A stretch of 64,000 bases of DNA from Delphinus delphis (Eukaryota; Chordata; Mammalia; Artiodactyla; Delphinidae). The number at the start of each line of letters is the position of its first letter. The first letter of the stretch is position 1. Shown in pieces: positions 47,489-61,809 of this stretch. The stretch lies in NCBI RefSeq assembly GCF_949987515.2, contig NC_082698.1:4484455-4548454 (forward strand). Reading direction: 5' to 3'. The notes under the pieces are model-generated. The model was given only the letters and a program-made list of their open reading frames with translations. It did no database searches and was not told the DNA's origin. The position numbers and the translations under genes are program-made.

Positions 47489-47620
47489 GGCTTCACCTGG
47501 GAGCTGGTTGGGAATGCAGGATCCAAGGTCCCACCCAGACCTCTCACCCTCTCGGAAGGTCCCTAGGTGGTTCCTATGCGCGTTACAATTTGAGATGTGC
47601 TGGTCTAGGCAATAGATGGA
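47489..47620 (+). mobile_element. MER5A-like hAT DNA transposon fragment
   Basis: cacctgggagctggttggga, atgcaggatccaaggtccca, cccagacctctcacc, ttgagatgtgctgg follow MER5A. Confidence 0.6.
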
Positions 47621-50600
47621 GTAGGTCTGGACTAAAGCAGGACCATGGGAATGGAAGGGAGGCAGCATGTGAGGGGGGTTTCAAGGGTGGAATCCACGTG
47701 GATGGTAATCAGCTAGACGTGGTGAAGAGTCGGGTGTCAGAGGCGCTGGGATTTCCATATTGGGAGGTGGATGGGAGGGGACATCATTCATCAGCTGAGA
47801 CGGGGGAGTGGGGCCCCGCTTTGGGGGGCTCCTATGACGTGTGACAGGCTAGCTGAGCTTCCTCCCCCACCCTCACCGAAATCCCACGGGAAATGTCCTG
47901 CTGTCCTTGCAGCGGGACGACAAGTTGTATTTCAGGGGGCTGTGGGCCATTCTAGTGGAGACCACCAAGAGGAGGGGGGTCTGGGGATTGGCTGGAAGGG
48001 AGGGGTGGGCTTGAGTTCACTCCAAGGGTAAGTGGGAGGGAGATAGGTGAGGATTGGGGTGCTTGGCTCAGGGACGGGAAGGGGAACTGGGCGGGAGACC
48101 GGGCAGTGGCAGCTGGGGGACAGAAGGAGGACAGAAGCAGATGGAGGTGGAATCAGAGCAGGAGAGGGCTTCTCCCGCCCCCTGCCCACTCCCCCCAGCC
48201 CTGGCTCACAAGCTTCCCCTCACGCGCGACCCTATCTCTCCTTTCCCTTGACTTGTCCCATCAGCTTCTGAGGTCCAGCAAGTCTGAGACCGACGCTTGC
48301 TCCCTGGGGTCCTACCACCCGGTGTGAGTTACAGTCATTTGGGTGTTGGGTGACCCAAGCAGACCGGGTACTGTCCCAGCCACCCCAGACGATTGGGATC
48401 TTCAGCGCTTTGAGGGCTGGCGCCTTCCCTGAGCCGGTGTCTTTGAGGAGGGGCTGCCTGGCTGACCTCTCCTGCCCAGCGGGGCCTGGAAGTGCCCTTT
48501 CCAAGTAGCCCTGGGTGTCCTGGCAGACTGAACCAGACTGCCCCCTGCGTCCCCAAGAGGGTAGTGTTTTCCTTCTGCAGCTCCAGCCCCTCCCAGGTGG
48601 TTCTTCTGTTCTCGATTACATTGATAAAACACACGAGGCTCCTTCACAAAGGAGCAGATGAGGATTTGGGAGCCATCGTGCTCGAGATTTAAAGCCATGG
48701 CACTTAGAGCCCTCAGAATGGGCGCCGTATACCTCCTCATCCAAATCAGGACCCTTTTGAGAGTGAAGGAGGGGCTAAAACAACTAAAGCTATATGCTTT
48801 CTAAAATAATTATTGAAGAGCATTTTGGTCTTATTAAAATGGGAAACTATTAAGGAGTTCTGTTCAAAAACTATTTTTTAAACTTAAGAAAAAATTCTAG
48901 ACGACAAAATTAACGTATCAATGCACATTACAGCAATATTTGGGGGGAAAAACCTTTTTATATTGTCTTTCTGAAAATAAAATAAAAACATGAACAGAAT
49001 ATTTATTCTCAGTACATGTCCACCTGCTCCAATAAATTTCTTAGCCTTGTCTGTTCTTAGTATGTTTCACTTTTAATATATTCTTCAATATCCTTAATAT
49101 TTACATCTCTTCATGAAATTGCCTGTAATTTTTTTCAAAATAGCATCTTGTGAGCTCTCATCACTGAATTTGTTTATCCCTTCCTTGCTTTTGTAGGAAT
49201 TTTTATGTCTTCCTGTTCATAAACTCTGTTTTTAATACTTGTAATTCTATAAAAGTCTCAAAGCTGCGAGTTTTTGCTTTTGTTTTGTTCTGTGGTTGTG
49301 TTTTTTGGTGTTCTGTTTGTTGATGGCTACTATTAAATATTTCCAACTAATTTATAACAGAATGAAGCCAACATTTAGGGCCTCATTTAGAGAAAAGTTC
49401 ACCATCTTTGGACTCTCAGATTGATTTACAAAGTAATTCTTTGACGGCCTAAACATTTCTGAAATATGATGCTCAATAGAGAAGGGAGAATGCATGCTAT
49501 CAGCCGAAGTATTTTAGAAAATTCAACATCGGCTTCATTACCAAACATTTTTAGTTCAATTACTCTTGTAGTTATCGCCATTTATAAAGTCTGACATCCT
49601 CAGCTTCCATTTTAACGGACAGAACATCCCGTTGGTTTGGACACAATTATAAATTATTTGTATACCACAATCAATTCTGAGGGGGATACACTTACCACAA
49701 ACATTTATATTATCCTACAAAACAAATAACTGTATCACAGATGTTGAATTCTTTCATCAAATTTGCAGTAACATCAGCAATCACGTCAGGTGCTTATCTT
49801 TGACGGAGCAAATTTTCAAGTTGTGGTTGGATTCCGTGAAATGGAAAAACCACTGAACTAAGATTGGAATTAACTGATTTTCTGTTTGAAAATCACTATT
49901 TGACAATGACTCTGATCTCAAACTGGCCTCGTTCGATGCTTTGTGAGGTTCGTCTGCTACGGGAGCATTAACACGTATCACTTCACCTTCAGTAAACGCA
50001 CAGTGACACCTGGAGCTGAAAACAGGCAAAATTAACGGAGAAGAGCCGTCTGAGCTAAACGAAAAGTCATGCTTTGCGGGGCACTACGTCCTGCATCTTC
50101 CATCCGTCATCCTCAGGCACAGAGCTCCTAAAACAGCTAAGCAGATGCGGATGCAGCAGTGCCTTGGGACTCAGGGGAAGGATAGTGATAAACGGGTCTC
50201 CACTGACCCTCCACTCAGCAGCGTAGATGACAGAGGAGAAGGTGGCCAACTCCAAGGGCCCCCCGCTGGGTGAACCTCAGACCACGCTGCTTCCACCCAC
50301 CTGGGATGAGACGTGGAGATGCCTACAGACGGGGATGGGTGGACTAAACCTCGGTGGCTAGGTTTACACACACGTCTGATTTCAAAGGCATGAGTTTACT
50401 GGCTCGTTGTGTGAACCCTGTAAACCTGCAACGATCTGTTGGGCTGATTATTTGTTCATTCGTTCTCTCCTCTTTCAGTGATATTTACCGAGTCGACTGT
50501 TTGCCAAAGTCTGGAGAGACAACGGAACAAATCGAGCACCGAGCACCGCCTTTTCCTCCCTCAGAGCTCATGTTTCAGCAGGAGACAGGAAATAACTAAA

Positions 50601-51176
50601 TAATGACAATGCAACTCTGACGTGCCAGGAGGGGGCCACACACAGTGAGGTGGCAGCACCTGGCGGGGACACCTACCCTGTGCAGGGAGGTCTGAAAAGC
50701 CGCCTGGGGAGAGGGGTGTCTTCTCAATGAGGAGTCAACCGGTCCACGGTGGGAAGTGGGAGGAGGAAGCAGGGGGGCCCCCCATGCAGAGAACGTGGTC
50801 CTTAGGAAGCCCCAGGACCTGCCCAGGATAAGGAAGCCCGAGGGTCTCTCCTGGCAACGCTGAGGAGGGTTACCTTAAAAACATCCAGGAAAAGCTTTCC
50901 AGCAGGATGGTAGTAAAGCTCACTCCACTGGGCAGAATGACTCCTGCCCCGGGGCTTCCTGAGGGCGGAGCTGCTCTCATGCGTGCGTCCATCTGGCACA
51001 GGGGAGATGCTCAGGGAACGTGGTGGAAGGAAATAAACCCCTTAGGCAAAGCAGAGCAGGTTCCTGTCCCTCTTCTACTGGGACTGAAGGGGCCCAACTG
51101 CGTTTAGTGTCTCTCTGTCTCTGTATCTCTGTTGCTCTCACCTTCTCTCTCTTTCTCTCCTCTCCCGCCCCCACCC

Positions 51177-51290
51177 GGATGAAGGTCTTTGCCAGGCCAC
51201 GTCACCTCTCTGACCTTCCTTCCCAATTAGTAAAACAAGAGGATCCAATGAGATAATAACTGTGAGTGAATCTTGTGAACTCATCGGCCT
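51177..51290 (-). mobile_element. MIR SINE fragment
   Basis: ctctctgaccttccttccca, attagtaaaacaagaggatc, caatgagataataactgtg is the reverse MIR pattern. Confidence 0.6.
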
Positions 51291-54200
51291 GGGCTGGTTA
51301 TTGGAACTACCGGGGCACCACGCGTGCTGCAGGGAGACTTTAAACTCAGCAAAGTGACGGCTACTATTTCCCGAGAAGACCTCCGCCCCATCACTCCCCC
51401 GGAAGCAGCCAGGGCAGTGGGCACAGCCTGGGGCGGGGAAAGCAGCTGCTATTTCCACGACAGAGCCCGCTGGCCCGGAGCCTGGATCCTCACTCGCTCT
51501 GTGGTCCTCGTCAAGAACGTCTGTGGAGGTTGTGCTCTCCTGGGATGGTCTTTGTCGAGGGAGATAAGCTCCCTGTTGTCCCACAAAAGAACCATTTCTC
51601 TGCAAACAAGCTTCAGAAACAGCTTGGACAGATCCGGCTGTGCCACACTGATGCCCGGGAACCACCAATGCACGTAGGTGGGGCAAGGCGCCGGCAGCCC
51701 TGAGCCCAAGTGCGTGCGCCCGGCCCGGCTGTGCAGGGCCTTAGCCAGCCCATAATCAGAGTCCCAAGTCGGCCCCAACCCGGACACATGGCTTCTCTCG
51801 CTTGTCCCCCTGGGCTTTAGTGACGGGTCTCTCAGCTGTGCTGGGAGCTGCGGGCCAGGAGCAGAAGCAGTGCGAGCCTCCTCCAGCTAGGCACAGCCCA
51901 TGCCCCTTGTCACCTACCCAGGCGGGGCAGAGCCAGGGCCAAGGGCACTGTGTCCCCTGCTCCCCAATCTTTCCTGGGGAACGCCGGTCACAGTGACCTT
52001 CAGAGGCAGCTGGAGAAAGGAGAAGGTGGAAGAGCTCAGGGTGGGCGACTCCGCCTGCTCAGGCGGTGGGCTCAGGTCCCAGAGTGGTTGCGTGTGTCCT
52101 CCCGGGGCGAGGCCTCCAGGCTCCACAGAGACCCCCCCACACACACAACCCCGGCCCGGAGGCAGGCAGAGCCGTGCAGATCCTCCATCTAACTGCAGAC
52201 AGAAACGGTTCCTCACCTCCCCTGAGCACCATGGCTTAGAACGTCTGCCACCCGCCCTCTCTGGAAGGTTCTGAGGATAATGGATGAGACAGGCTGGGGA
52301 AGCTCAGTGCTCTCTAGGAACCCAACCCATGCTCCTCTGGTCTCCAGAGCAGAGGCAACCTGCCAGGCCCCTGGCCAAAGTCGGACGGAACCACCCGATG
52401 GCCTCCCTCTGCCTGCCCGGCTCTCCCTGCGGGAGGCTCGGGGTACACACACCCTTTGCCCCCAGGCCTCTCAGCCTCTTCGCTCCTGCCAGAAGAAGTC
52501 AGGCCCCTCGGCAGCCTCCCGCGGCTGTCACACCCTGTCATCTCAGCCGGCCAGGTCTGCCGACTGGAGGGGGCATCTCTGGCGCAGGCGAGGGGCTCTC
52601 TCTGCAGCTGCTTATCCAGGCCCTCAGTGGAGGGCAAGCGGAAAGAGAAAGGCCAGCCATCGGCCCCTCTCAGGTGACCCCAAACTGCTTTATGTACCCT
52701 TCAACGCCACGTGTGCGCAAAGCCTGGTGGGCTGTATGCACGGGTGGAGAGTTTCACACGCTCCCAGGCCCGCAGTTATGCACACGCTGCCCGCACCCTT
52801 CCGGGCGAGGGAGCAAAGCGAAGGCCAGGAGGACGAGCCTTCTGCCTGCTGACAAATCCCGAGGGCAGAAAGGCAGCTTCAACCAGGAAGATCACACATG
52901 GTACCTCAATGATCCCAGAAAGCCAACAAGCACTGCTGTTCACCTACAGTCGGGGTTACCGCTCGACACCCGTGGGGTGCGGGTCGGTGAGAGATGAACC
53001 TGGGGCTCCGGGCATCCCTCCATCCCTCAGGCCCCTGAGAAAGGACTGTGCTTGGAAAACCGCCGCCAGGAGCACAGACAGCGGGTTTCCTCAACTGCTC
53101 GCCTGGGAAACAGACAGGACAGGGCAGCACCAGTTTTCTGAAATGACCCCTAATAAGACAAGTCAAGCCCTTTCTGCCTGCCGGGCACAGAGCTGAGCCC
53201 CTCCCAGCCTCCTGATAAACCCTTGAGAAAGCAGGGACCGCTACATGCCTTGGGGCCTTGATTACCTAGGTATCTGGTACCTGACCCCACCACGCCTGTC
53301 TTCTAGAAAATCAGGACAATATTACCCACGGGGCAAAATTATTACTTTTCTATGCATTGGGGAAGAATGAAAAGAAGAAGAAAGATGTATTTTCACAGTA
53401 AAGGAGAAATAAGCCCAGACCTTTCCCAAGCTTCGGGGGTGAATATACTTACACAAGAGAGATTTCAATAACAATTGTAAGACCCCCTGAAGCAGGAAAA
53501 TGTGCGGACTCAGCAAGTTCCCCTGTATCCACAGCCATCCCGCCTTTTCAGAGAAGGCTTTGCTTATTAGAAAGGAAAAGATGCAAAAGGGTACTTTTCA
53601 TCATAGCTGCTGAAGGTTGGAACTTAATTGCTTTTGGACAAAGGTAACTGCACAGGTCTAAATGTCAAACCCTTGAAACATCACTAAAAGGAGACTAGCA
53701 AGGAAGCCCATGTGTTAGGAGAGAAAAAGGGGGAAGACAGCCAGGGGGAAATGAAGGAGGCAAGCCTGGGCAGCTCGGCCAGGCAGGGCCTGCGTCGCCC
53801 GTTGTGTCCCCCAGGGTCCCCTCGTCTGAACCTCCCCTGACAGCCGCCCAGAGAGGCGGGCGCCACCGCTGCCTCGGACAGACAAGGACAAGGGAGGTCA
53901 GAGGGTGAGTTGCTGGCCACCACCCAGGCTGTCAGGGCAGAGAGCACTGGGGGAATGAGGGTGCCCTGTCCGCAGCCTGAGGCACGTCCTGGGCTCAGCG
54001 AATCCCCGAGACAAGAGAACTAGAGAACTCAGCTCAAGGAGAGGCTGGGTCCTGAGTGAGAGGACGCAGTGTGGGGAGATGGGTGTGAGGAAAGCAGATG
54101 TCACGGCCACCGTTAGGTGATGTTACTTGGCCTCGGAATAATGGATACCACAGTCTTTTACCAAATTTGAGGCCATGAGTTCTCAATCCATTAGGAAAAA

Positions 54201-54354
54201 TGGCCCTTCCACAGAGCTAACTAAATTCTCTCCCTTTTAATTGGGGAAAATATTGATACAATAAAATCAGCTGATGTAATAGCATCTGAAAATGTATCTT
54301 GCCGTTTGATGACAAAGTGATATGTTTAGGAGACAGAGTGCTGCCTGCTTTTAG

Positions 54355-54427
54355 GAGCAGAAGGGGCCTCTCTGCTCTCCTCTGCTCTCCACCATCAAAG
54401 GCCTCTCTGCTCTCCACTATCGAAGGT
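54355..54427. repeat. Short imperfect tandem repeat
   Basis: ctctctgctctcc(tctgctctcc)accatcaaagg occurs twice within 70 bp. Confidence 0.75.
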
Positions 54428-55887
54428 TTGCGTCAAGCTCACCGAGGTCCACGGGCCTCACAAAGAAAAGTAGATCCTGAAAACTGCGAGCAATGAGCAC
54501 GTCGACCTATCATCCAAACTCTCTGCATGGTTGCTTTTCATCACTAACCTCAGAGGAATGACTGGAGGGACTTTGAGAGTTCTCACCTCAGAGAGAAGAT
54601 GGGCCACGTGTTTAATTCAAGGACAAGCGAGTCCTCGAAATGGAGCCCGGATGGACGGGTGTGGGTCAGCCCTCAGACACGGCCCCACTGGCTCCGGGCT
54701 TGGGCCACGCGTGCTGTCTCTGAGGTTCTCCAGGGCTCTCTGCTGTCTGGCAGGAAGGTCTCTGAGCAGAGCCACCCTGGACCAGTGGGGGTGAGAAGTG
54801 AGGGCAGCTCCAGTCTGTGAAGCCTCCCACCTCCCAAGGCCTCGGCGGCCAGCCTGGAGGGCAGCTTACAGCGTCCCAACCAGGCCGGTTCTAACCACAA
54901 ACGGCAGAGACATGAAGACACTTGGTGTGTGGGACACAGTGGGGCCAGAGCCGGAAAGGAAGTTGCCCTCCCCTGTGAACACCACGGGGACAGGCCCAGG
55001 CTGGCCACCCCAGCTCCCGGAGGCCCTCAGTCCCCACGCCCGGCACGGGACTCTGGCACTCGCCCGCTCCCACGGGGCGCACACGCTCGTGTACTGCACG
55101 TGGGGCGCGGCTTTCCCCCCGCAGGCCTCTTCCTCCCCACTTCTCTGCGCTCCCGAAGGGCAGCTTCCAAAGTGTAAAGATGCTCTATGAGGCTGTGGGC
55201 AGCGTGGGCAGGTGAGAGGTTTGTCGCAGGTGCCGGGAGGTGGCGCTGGGGATGCTGAGTTGCAAAAGGAGTGTGCAGAGCTGCGGGCACCCTGCTGCGT
55301 GGGGTGTTCCCTGTCACTAAGGCTACAGCAAAGCAGTCTGCCGACCTTTCCACCCTTGGGATTTTTGGGGGCTTTCCTTGCCGGGGCCCCTCGATTCCCA
55401 CCCGTCTGTAAACACACACCCACCTGCAGCCCATTCATGCCCAACCCAGAGTTCACGATTTACCACCACTGGGGAAGCCCAGAGAACTCACGGCCACAGG
55501 GCAGGTGAGAGGCCCCCCCTGCAGGCCGGCACACTGCAAATCCACACAAAGGGCACATGTTGCCGTGAGTGGGACACGCCACAGCAGAGGGACAGCAGGC
55601 CGGCCGCAACGCAGCAACTTACTTTCACATATTTTATCTGCGAGGCCCTTTGGCTAAATGATGGGTCCGGTACGATGAGTAATTCAGGGCCGCTGGGACT
55701 GCTCGTCATGAGCGGGCAGTGACACAGCCACGCTGAGTGGTTTCCAGGTTTAAAAGCCTTGCACACGGGAGAGGATAGGGTCCTGATGTCTCGGCGGAGC
55801 TCGGTGTGTCTGGAAGACAGCAGCACCCATGCAAGGAATGGGAAGGATCGGAAATGTGTGCCCAGAAGACTGGAGGAACACTGGGAA

Positions 55888-56042
55888 GTAGGGCTGCCAG
55901 ATAAAACGCGGAGCACCCCGATATCAGCACGCCCCGAATATTTCACGGGGATACTTATACTCATCCGCTGTTTACTGGGAACTCACATCTCGCTGGGCTT
56001 CCTTTGGCTGGTTTTAATTTGCTATATCTGGTTCCCCTATCA
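55888..56042. mobile_element. Palindromic DNA-transposon-like relic
   Basis: Left end agtagggctgccagataaaa and right end ctatatctggttcccctat are imperfect inverted repeats, with aatatttcacggggatactt in between. Resembles a short non-autonomous mammalian DNA element; family not assigned. Confidence 0.45.
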
Positions 56043-59000
56043 GAGGGTGTCAGGGTCGTGGTCTGCAACTCGCTGGAAGGAGGGGCGTCTAGCCCAGAGA
56101 ACAGAGAGGAGCTCTATGGAGAAAGTGACCTCGGGGAGGAGCTGGCTTGGAGGAGGGGCGGGACAGTGCCTTCAGGGTCAAGTCTGCAGCCCTGTGGGCC
56201 ACCCGGCAGGTCACGTCCATCAGGCAGGTGTGACGCTCCGAGGGGGTTCTGGCTGGAGGTGGAGCTTGGGAGCTGCCAGCAGGCAGGTGACCTTGGCAAT
56301 GGCTAAGGACCTGAGAAAAGCAAAAGTGAAAGAAGAAATGGGGCATGGGGTGAACGCTGGGACCGCTGACATCTAGAGGCTCCCGGAGAAAAGAAAGTCA
56401 AACAGACTAGGAAGGAAGAGTCAGACAGATCTGGGAGAACCAGGGGACAGGCAAAGGAAGGGCTGATCGCTGCGAGGAGGTGGGAACCGGCAGGGCTGGC
56501 CCCTGGGCCCCAAGACCTGCCCGCCAGGGGGCGCAAGTCCTTTCTCCGTGGTAGCTGTGACCCTGCAGTGCAGGGCTGTTGACGTCCTTTCTCCTCCAGT
56601 GGTCATGGCAATGGAGATTTCCACGTGTCCAGTTTGGGAGTTAGTCTGCCGTGACGCTGACTTTCACTCTCCTTTAGAAAACTACAGCACAAGCTCAGAT
56701 CATTCACCTAACGGGTCAGATTTTCCAGATTCTGGGTCTCACTGAAGTCCTGGCAATTCAGACCCTTCCAGACATGGGGCCGGAAACTGCACTACACCAA
56801 CGCTAGTGAAGAACACAGTCATGAGTACGTGGATCTCTGGCCAGTCCTTGGTCCTGAGCTCCCCTGGCCCAGCCCAGGCAGACGCAGACAAGGGCAGCCC
56901 CAGACCCTCAGCTGAGATTCCCTGGGAATGTGGGAGTTTTCCCAGCAGAACTGGGAGTTCTGTTACAAACATCACAGACTTGGTTTGAGGACTGTCTAAA
57001 GTAAAAGTCTCAACACGAAATCCTTTCTGTTTAGTAAAGTCAGTAGAATTTAACATGGTGATTGGACTGGGATCTTTCACCACTCAACTTCTTCCTAAAA
57101 AGTAGGTAATTTGTCCTCCATGGCAGGGCAGAGGGTACATGACATTTACTTTAATCTCTCTCTTGTCCTCATGTCACGTTCTTCTCTTGTGTTCATGAGA
57201 TTGGGGGCTCAAAGGAGACCAGGTGTGCAGGAGCTGCCTGCAAATGGGCACTGATTGCTCAGGTACACAGGGCGAGGCTGCGTGGACGGGCTCAGGTCTA
57301 CAGGGAACGTGCAGGCACAGGGCGCACAGGACCCGGCTTCCACGCCCAAGTTGGCTCCTGTAAACTGAACTTTACATGATTCGAGAACAAGATTTGATTT
57401 GTTGGATGAACGGGTACATTCTGGAAGAAGAGGGTGTACAGTGTGGGGGAATACGAGCCCTGGAAGTTCAACCTCTGCCCAAATGTGACTGGTCTCTTGG
57501 AAACTTTCAGTTATTAGATTCAGGGGGAGAAAGCAGGTGGCTGTGGACGGATGTCTCAGTTTACTTGTCTGGAAAGCGGGGTAATAAACCTACTGTTATT
57601 CCATCCTCAGCTGGCCGTGTGCTGAGCTTACCTCCTTAGTGCGAGGCTTAGAACCTGGAGAAGGCATTTCCCTGAGCAAAGCAGGGGCCCGTCAAAGGAA
57701 CAGACGGAGGATCCCAAGCAAAGTGTCCGCACTGGGAATTCCACCAAATCTACTACCGCTCATGCCGACACAGCAACAGAGAGCGGCAGCCGCTCTTCAA
57801 GGAATTCAGGAAGTCCATTACGTCTAAGAGTGAAAGGTCCTTTATAACTCATCTCTCTGCTTTATTTTATACGGACTCCTGAAGACCTGTGTGCACACGT
57901 GTGGACTATAGGCTGAAATGGATTTCATCAAAGAATTCTGAAAAATCACAAGGACGACATAAAGCCCCTGTGTATCTGAACCCCCCCTGTACTGGTCCAC
58001 ACTGAATCCCCTGCCTGCCCAACTGAACAGGGCCTGATACTTGGGGCCGATCAGCACAGCGAGGGGCTGAGGACACGGCAGCACTCTTCCCTGGCCACTA
58101 GGAAGGACCCGTAAGAACACAGGCGTGTCTGTGAGTCTGTTAGGGGATAATTTCAATTTCCTACAGAAGTTGCAAGTTCCAATTATGCAACGTGTCCTCT
58201 ATGAAGAAAAAGTGAAGAGCTGCTTCTGTAAGAATTAAGTTTTTCTCCATTACAATAGAGACAACAGACTGACAGGTGACTGAAGATCCAAGGAAGCTTC
58301 TCCAAAGCACATTTTCACCGACCCCAAAGCTGTACTTGAATGTGTTTAAACGCCAACGAGCCCACCGACCAGTCACCTACTAGAGAACATGAAACTGACC
58401 ATGTTTCCACAGTTGGGGCCAAATAAGACAGGAATGAAGTACAACTAGACTTTTATTGCAGAAGTTTTTTTTCCCTATTGAAAAGAAAACCATCCTTCTT
58501 ATTATCAAAAAAGAACAAAGGAAGAAACCCCTGAAAACCTCTAAGTGTAACTCTCCATCCTGAGTGGCAGTTACGTAAAACCAGAGATGACAGACGAAGG
58601 TTCTGCTGCCTCACCTGAAATACTGTGAACAATGTCTCACAATCAATCGTTCGTGAGCGTCACGAATTACCAATAATTAATTTTTCCTACACTTGCAGTA
58701 GCTGATTGTCATTTCACAGAAGATATAACATCACTGAATCCTTTCTTCAATAAAAATTACGACCTCAGCAGTGGCAAGACAGTTCTGTTGGGATAGTCTT
58801 TAGATCTTACCAAAACCAACCAAATTATTATTGCAGAATAACTGTTTATGAGCCAGAAAAAAAATGCCCAGAAGACAGAAAGTTAACCTCTACAGATATA
58901 AGCGAACAACGATTAATAGACACCGAGGATCCTGCCCCAATGCCTTCTCAGCTCTTGTTACTATTTCAATCAGAGATCGCCATGGCCCTAGGGGAGGGTG

Positions 59001-61764
59001 CTATCAACTTATGTGTAGCAAATACGAATGGTGATTTACTCCCTGGGAAAGGTACTAGGATTCTTTTTTGTTCTCATCATATTGTACCTTAATATTCACG
59101 GCGATGTCCTGGTGCTACAGCCCAAAGCACTACAATCTCACTGAGGGTGACTCTTCAGCGATGGTGGTTTCTTTCCACCCGAGCCGTCATTTCGGGCCTG
59201 TCCACGCGGCTCTCCTGGGCGGACGCCACCCATGCCTTCGTCCACTTGGGCAGCGCACCAACCTCCAGGGCCCTGTCCCTGCCCCTGCCCCTGCCCTGGG
59301 AAGCTCTGCTCTCTCCACCCTAGCCCAGCGCCCTGGCGGTCTCTGCTGGTGCCTACAGCGGGTGGGCTTTGATCCATGTGGCTTCCCGTCTGCTCCCTCT
59401 TCTGAACTTGAACGTGATCTCCTGGGAGTCATGCCGTCTTGGGGTCTTGCATTTCCTGAGGGCGGGGAGCATGGCGGGGAGGTGCTACACAGGGGGAGGG
59501 CAGAGTTTGCAAAGCATCCAGTAACATTGTAGGGACGTTGCCAGAAGGAGGCCAAGGGAAGGCCTGGGCCTCTGCCGGGGGGACGGCTTGGGGTCGGGGA
59601 AGGACAGGCCCTCACCACTCTGAAGCTGCCGTGCCTCCTTTTCTGGACCCGAATTTCACTAACAGCCGGAAGAACACCCATCAGGGCCACGTGGATCCAC
59701 CTGCCGATGCAGGAAGATTCTCAGAGGCACAGACACCATTTTCAAAGAGCCCGGGGAGCCCTGGCCTGCCCTGCTTTCTCACTCGGCCCTCATCTAGGGT
59801 CCTGCCTGACAAGCGCACCTGCAGGGAGTAGGTGTGCTGGGTGGCCCTGGGGAGCCCAGGTGCTGCTGAGGGAGGAGGGGCTTGTGCTTTAAGTGAGGCA
59901 TGTGAAGAGTTCTCCGGGGCTTCAGAATATGGTCAGGACACCTCCGAGGGGATGATCAGGTAAGACCACTTCCTCTACCTTGTGACTTCCACTCAGCTTT
60001 CACCTGGGCTGTGTCAGTAAATCAGTTTGTGACGTCCTTCAAACAGGGTCCGTAAATAAGCCAACACTTCCATCCCTACCTCCAGGGACGGTAAGCCAAC
60101 ACCCTCCAGCTAATTGCTTAGATATCCTTGCTGCAGCCTTGGGTTAATTGAACTCAGCAAATATGCCGATCGCCTGGGCACAGAGCTCGGCCAGTGATCA
60201 ATAACTAAGTGCACATTCTACAATCGTCCCTGAAAACTGAGGTTGATTACACTGGAAATCAAAGCCCTTGGGAAAAAGACGTAAAATCGACAAAAACGTC
60301 AAATAAAGATGGTGACTCTTCACCTAAAAGCAGCCTCAGGAGAAGCAAAAGGGGAAAGAAAGATCCAGTAAGAAACTTGGAACTCCAGCAGCATTTTTGT
60401 CCTTCTTTGCTTCCCCGCAAGAGCATTTTTAAAGGTGTCTTTGGACCTTCTCTTCCCCTCTGTAGCAGGCAACCTAGGTCCTGTAATGGCTGGTGGCCAG
60501 ACTCCTGGGCAGAGTGCAAGAAAGCAGAAGAGATCGCTGTGTGACCCTGGGTCCCGGCAGGAGCGTTGGATGACAGACTCTTGGCTTTGGAGGGGGCTGC
60601 AGCTTGACTTTCTTCCGAGTGCTCTGCTTGGGCTAATTCTGGAAACAGCGTGCGTTCCGGAGCGCCCACTCCCTGGGGAAGGGTGGAGGTGGCCCCGGGA
60701 GAAGGGCTGCAGAAGCCGCCCTGAGGCTGCAGGTGTCTGTGGAACAAGGTGCCAGCCGATCACTGCACTTTAGCTTCCATTAAATCCAGCCTCTGCCTCC
60801 ATTCTGTGAGCAGCTCCCAAACCCGCAGGGGCTTTCGCTCTGGCTGCCGAGGCTCACAGGATGAGGACCCTGGCCCCGCCGAGGAGGCCACAGTCTCCCC
60901 CACGCCAGCTCAGCACATGGAGGATGGACGCCACCTGCACCTGAGACACTGGCTCTCAGCGCCTGGGTCCTCTACCCTCCTGCGCACAAGTGCCCTCTCC
61001 TTGGGTTGAGCAGGGCTGAGATACGGTTTAACCACGCCTCTCAACTCAAGTGGCTCCCAGTAAAGTCCATCCCTCCCGGTGGCCCCAGGCTGGACCAGGA
61101 GCCTCAGCGCTGTGAGCTTGTCCAGGGCTGTGTTCTTGCTAGTTCGATCCACACGAAACCGGAGGGAAAGGCACCAGCTGGTCGGAGTCCCGGAGGACAG
61201 TGGAGGCAGGGCTTCCCAGGGGGCGGGCCAGCTGGCCAGGGGATCCACAGAAGCCACTGGCCATTTTGTCATTCCAAAGCCCAGTGTGTCGTTTTGTTAC
61301 CTAATATAAACTGAGGCGAGGTCAGATCCAGAGTTATCTAGTCATCCATGCTCTAAAACCCAAATACCGACCCACGGCCAGGCTAAGGCGGTTTCTCTTG
61401 TACACTGAACCGTCCTTAAGTAGGTTTCTGTTGCTGGCAACCAAACGGCAGAAATTCAGTGGAAGAAAACTGCTTGTATTTGTGGTCCGATGATATTATA
61501 TCTGGATCTGGGGTCAAGAGATCAATCAGCAAAATCAAGTAAAAACTGGCTTTGCATCAGTGCAAGATGTCACCCTTGAGTCAAGAGCAAAGTCGGGATT
61601 TTCTGAGGCACAACTGTGCACCTTGTCGCATCTAAAGCACATCACTGGGTTGCTTAAATTCTGACACCTCGGTAAGAAGGCCCGCCGTCAATTACCAGCG
61701 ATCAGTTTTCCTGGCTTTGGGCATAATTTCTCTGCCTTTCATTCCCACAGTAGCCCCTTGCAAA

Positions 61765-61766
<2 letters not shown>

Positions 61767-61806
<40 letters not shown>
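61767..61806. repeat. (CA)n microsatellite
   Basis: About 19 CA units. Confidence 0.97.

Positions 61807-61809
<3 letters not shown>

Noticed and set aside
52284..52997. 237-residue plus-strand open frame in the upstream intron
   Set aside because: Low-complexity GC-rich reading frame without motifs; an overlapping frame is equally open.
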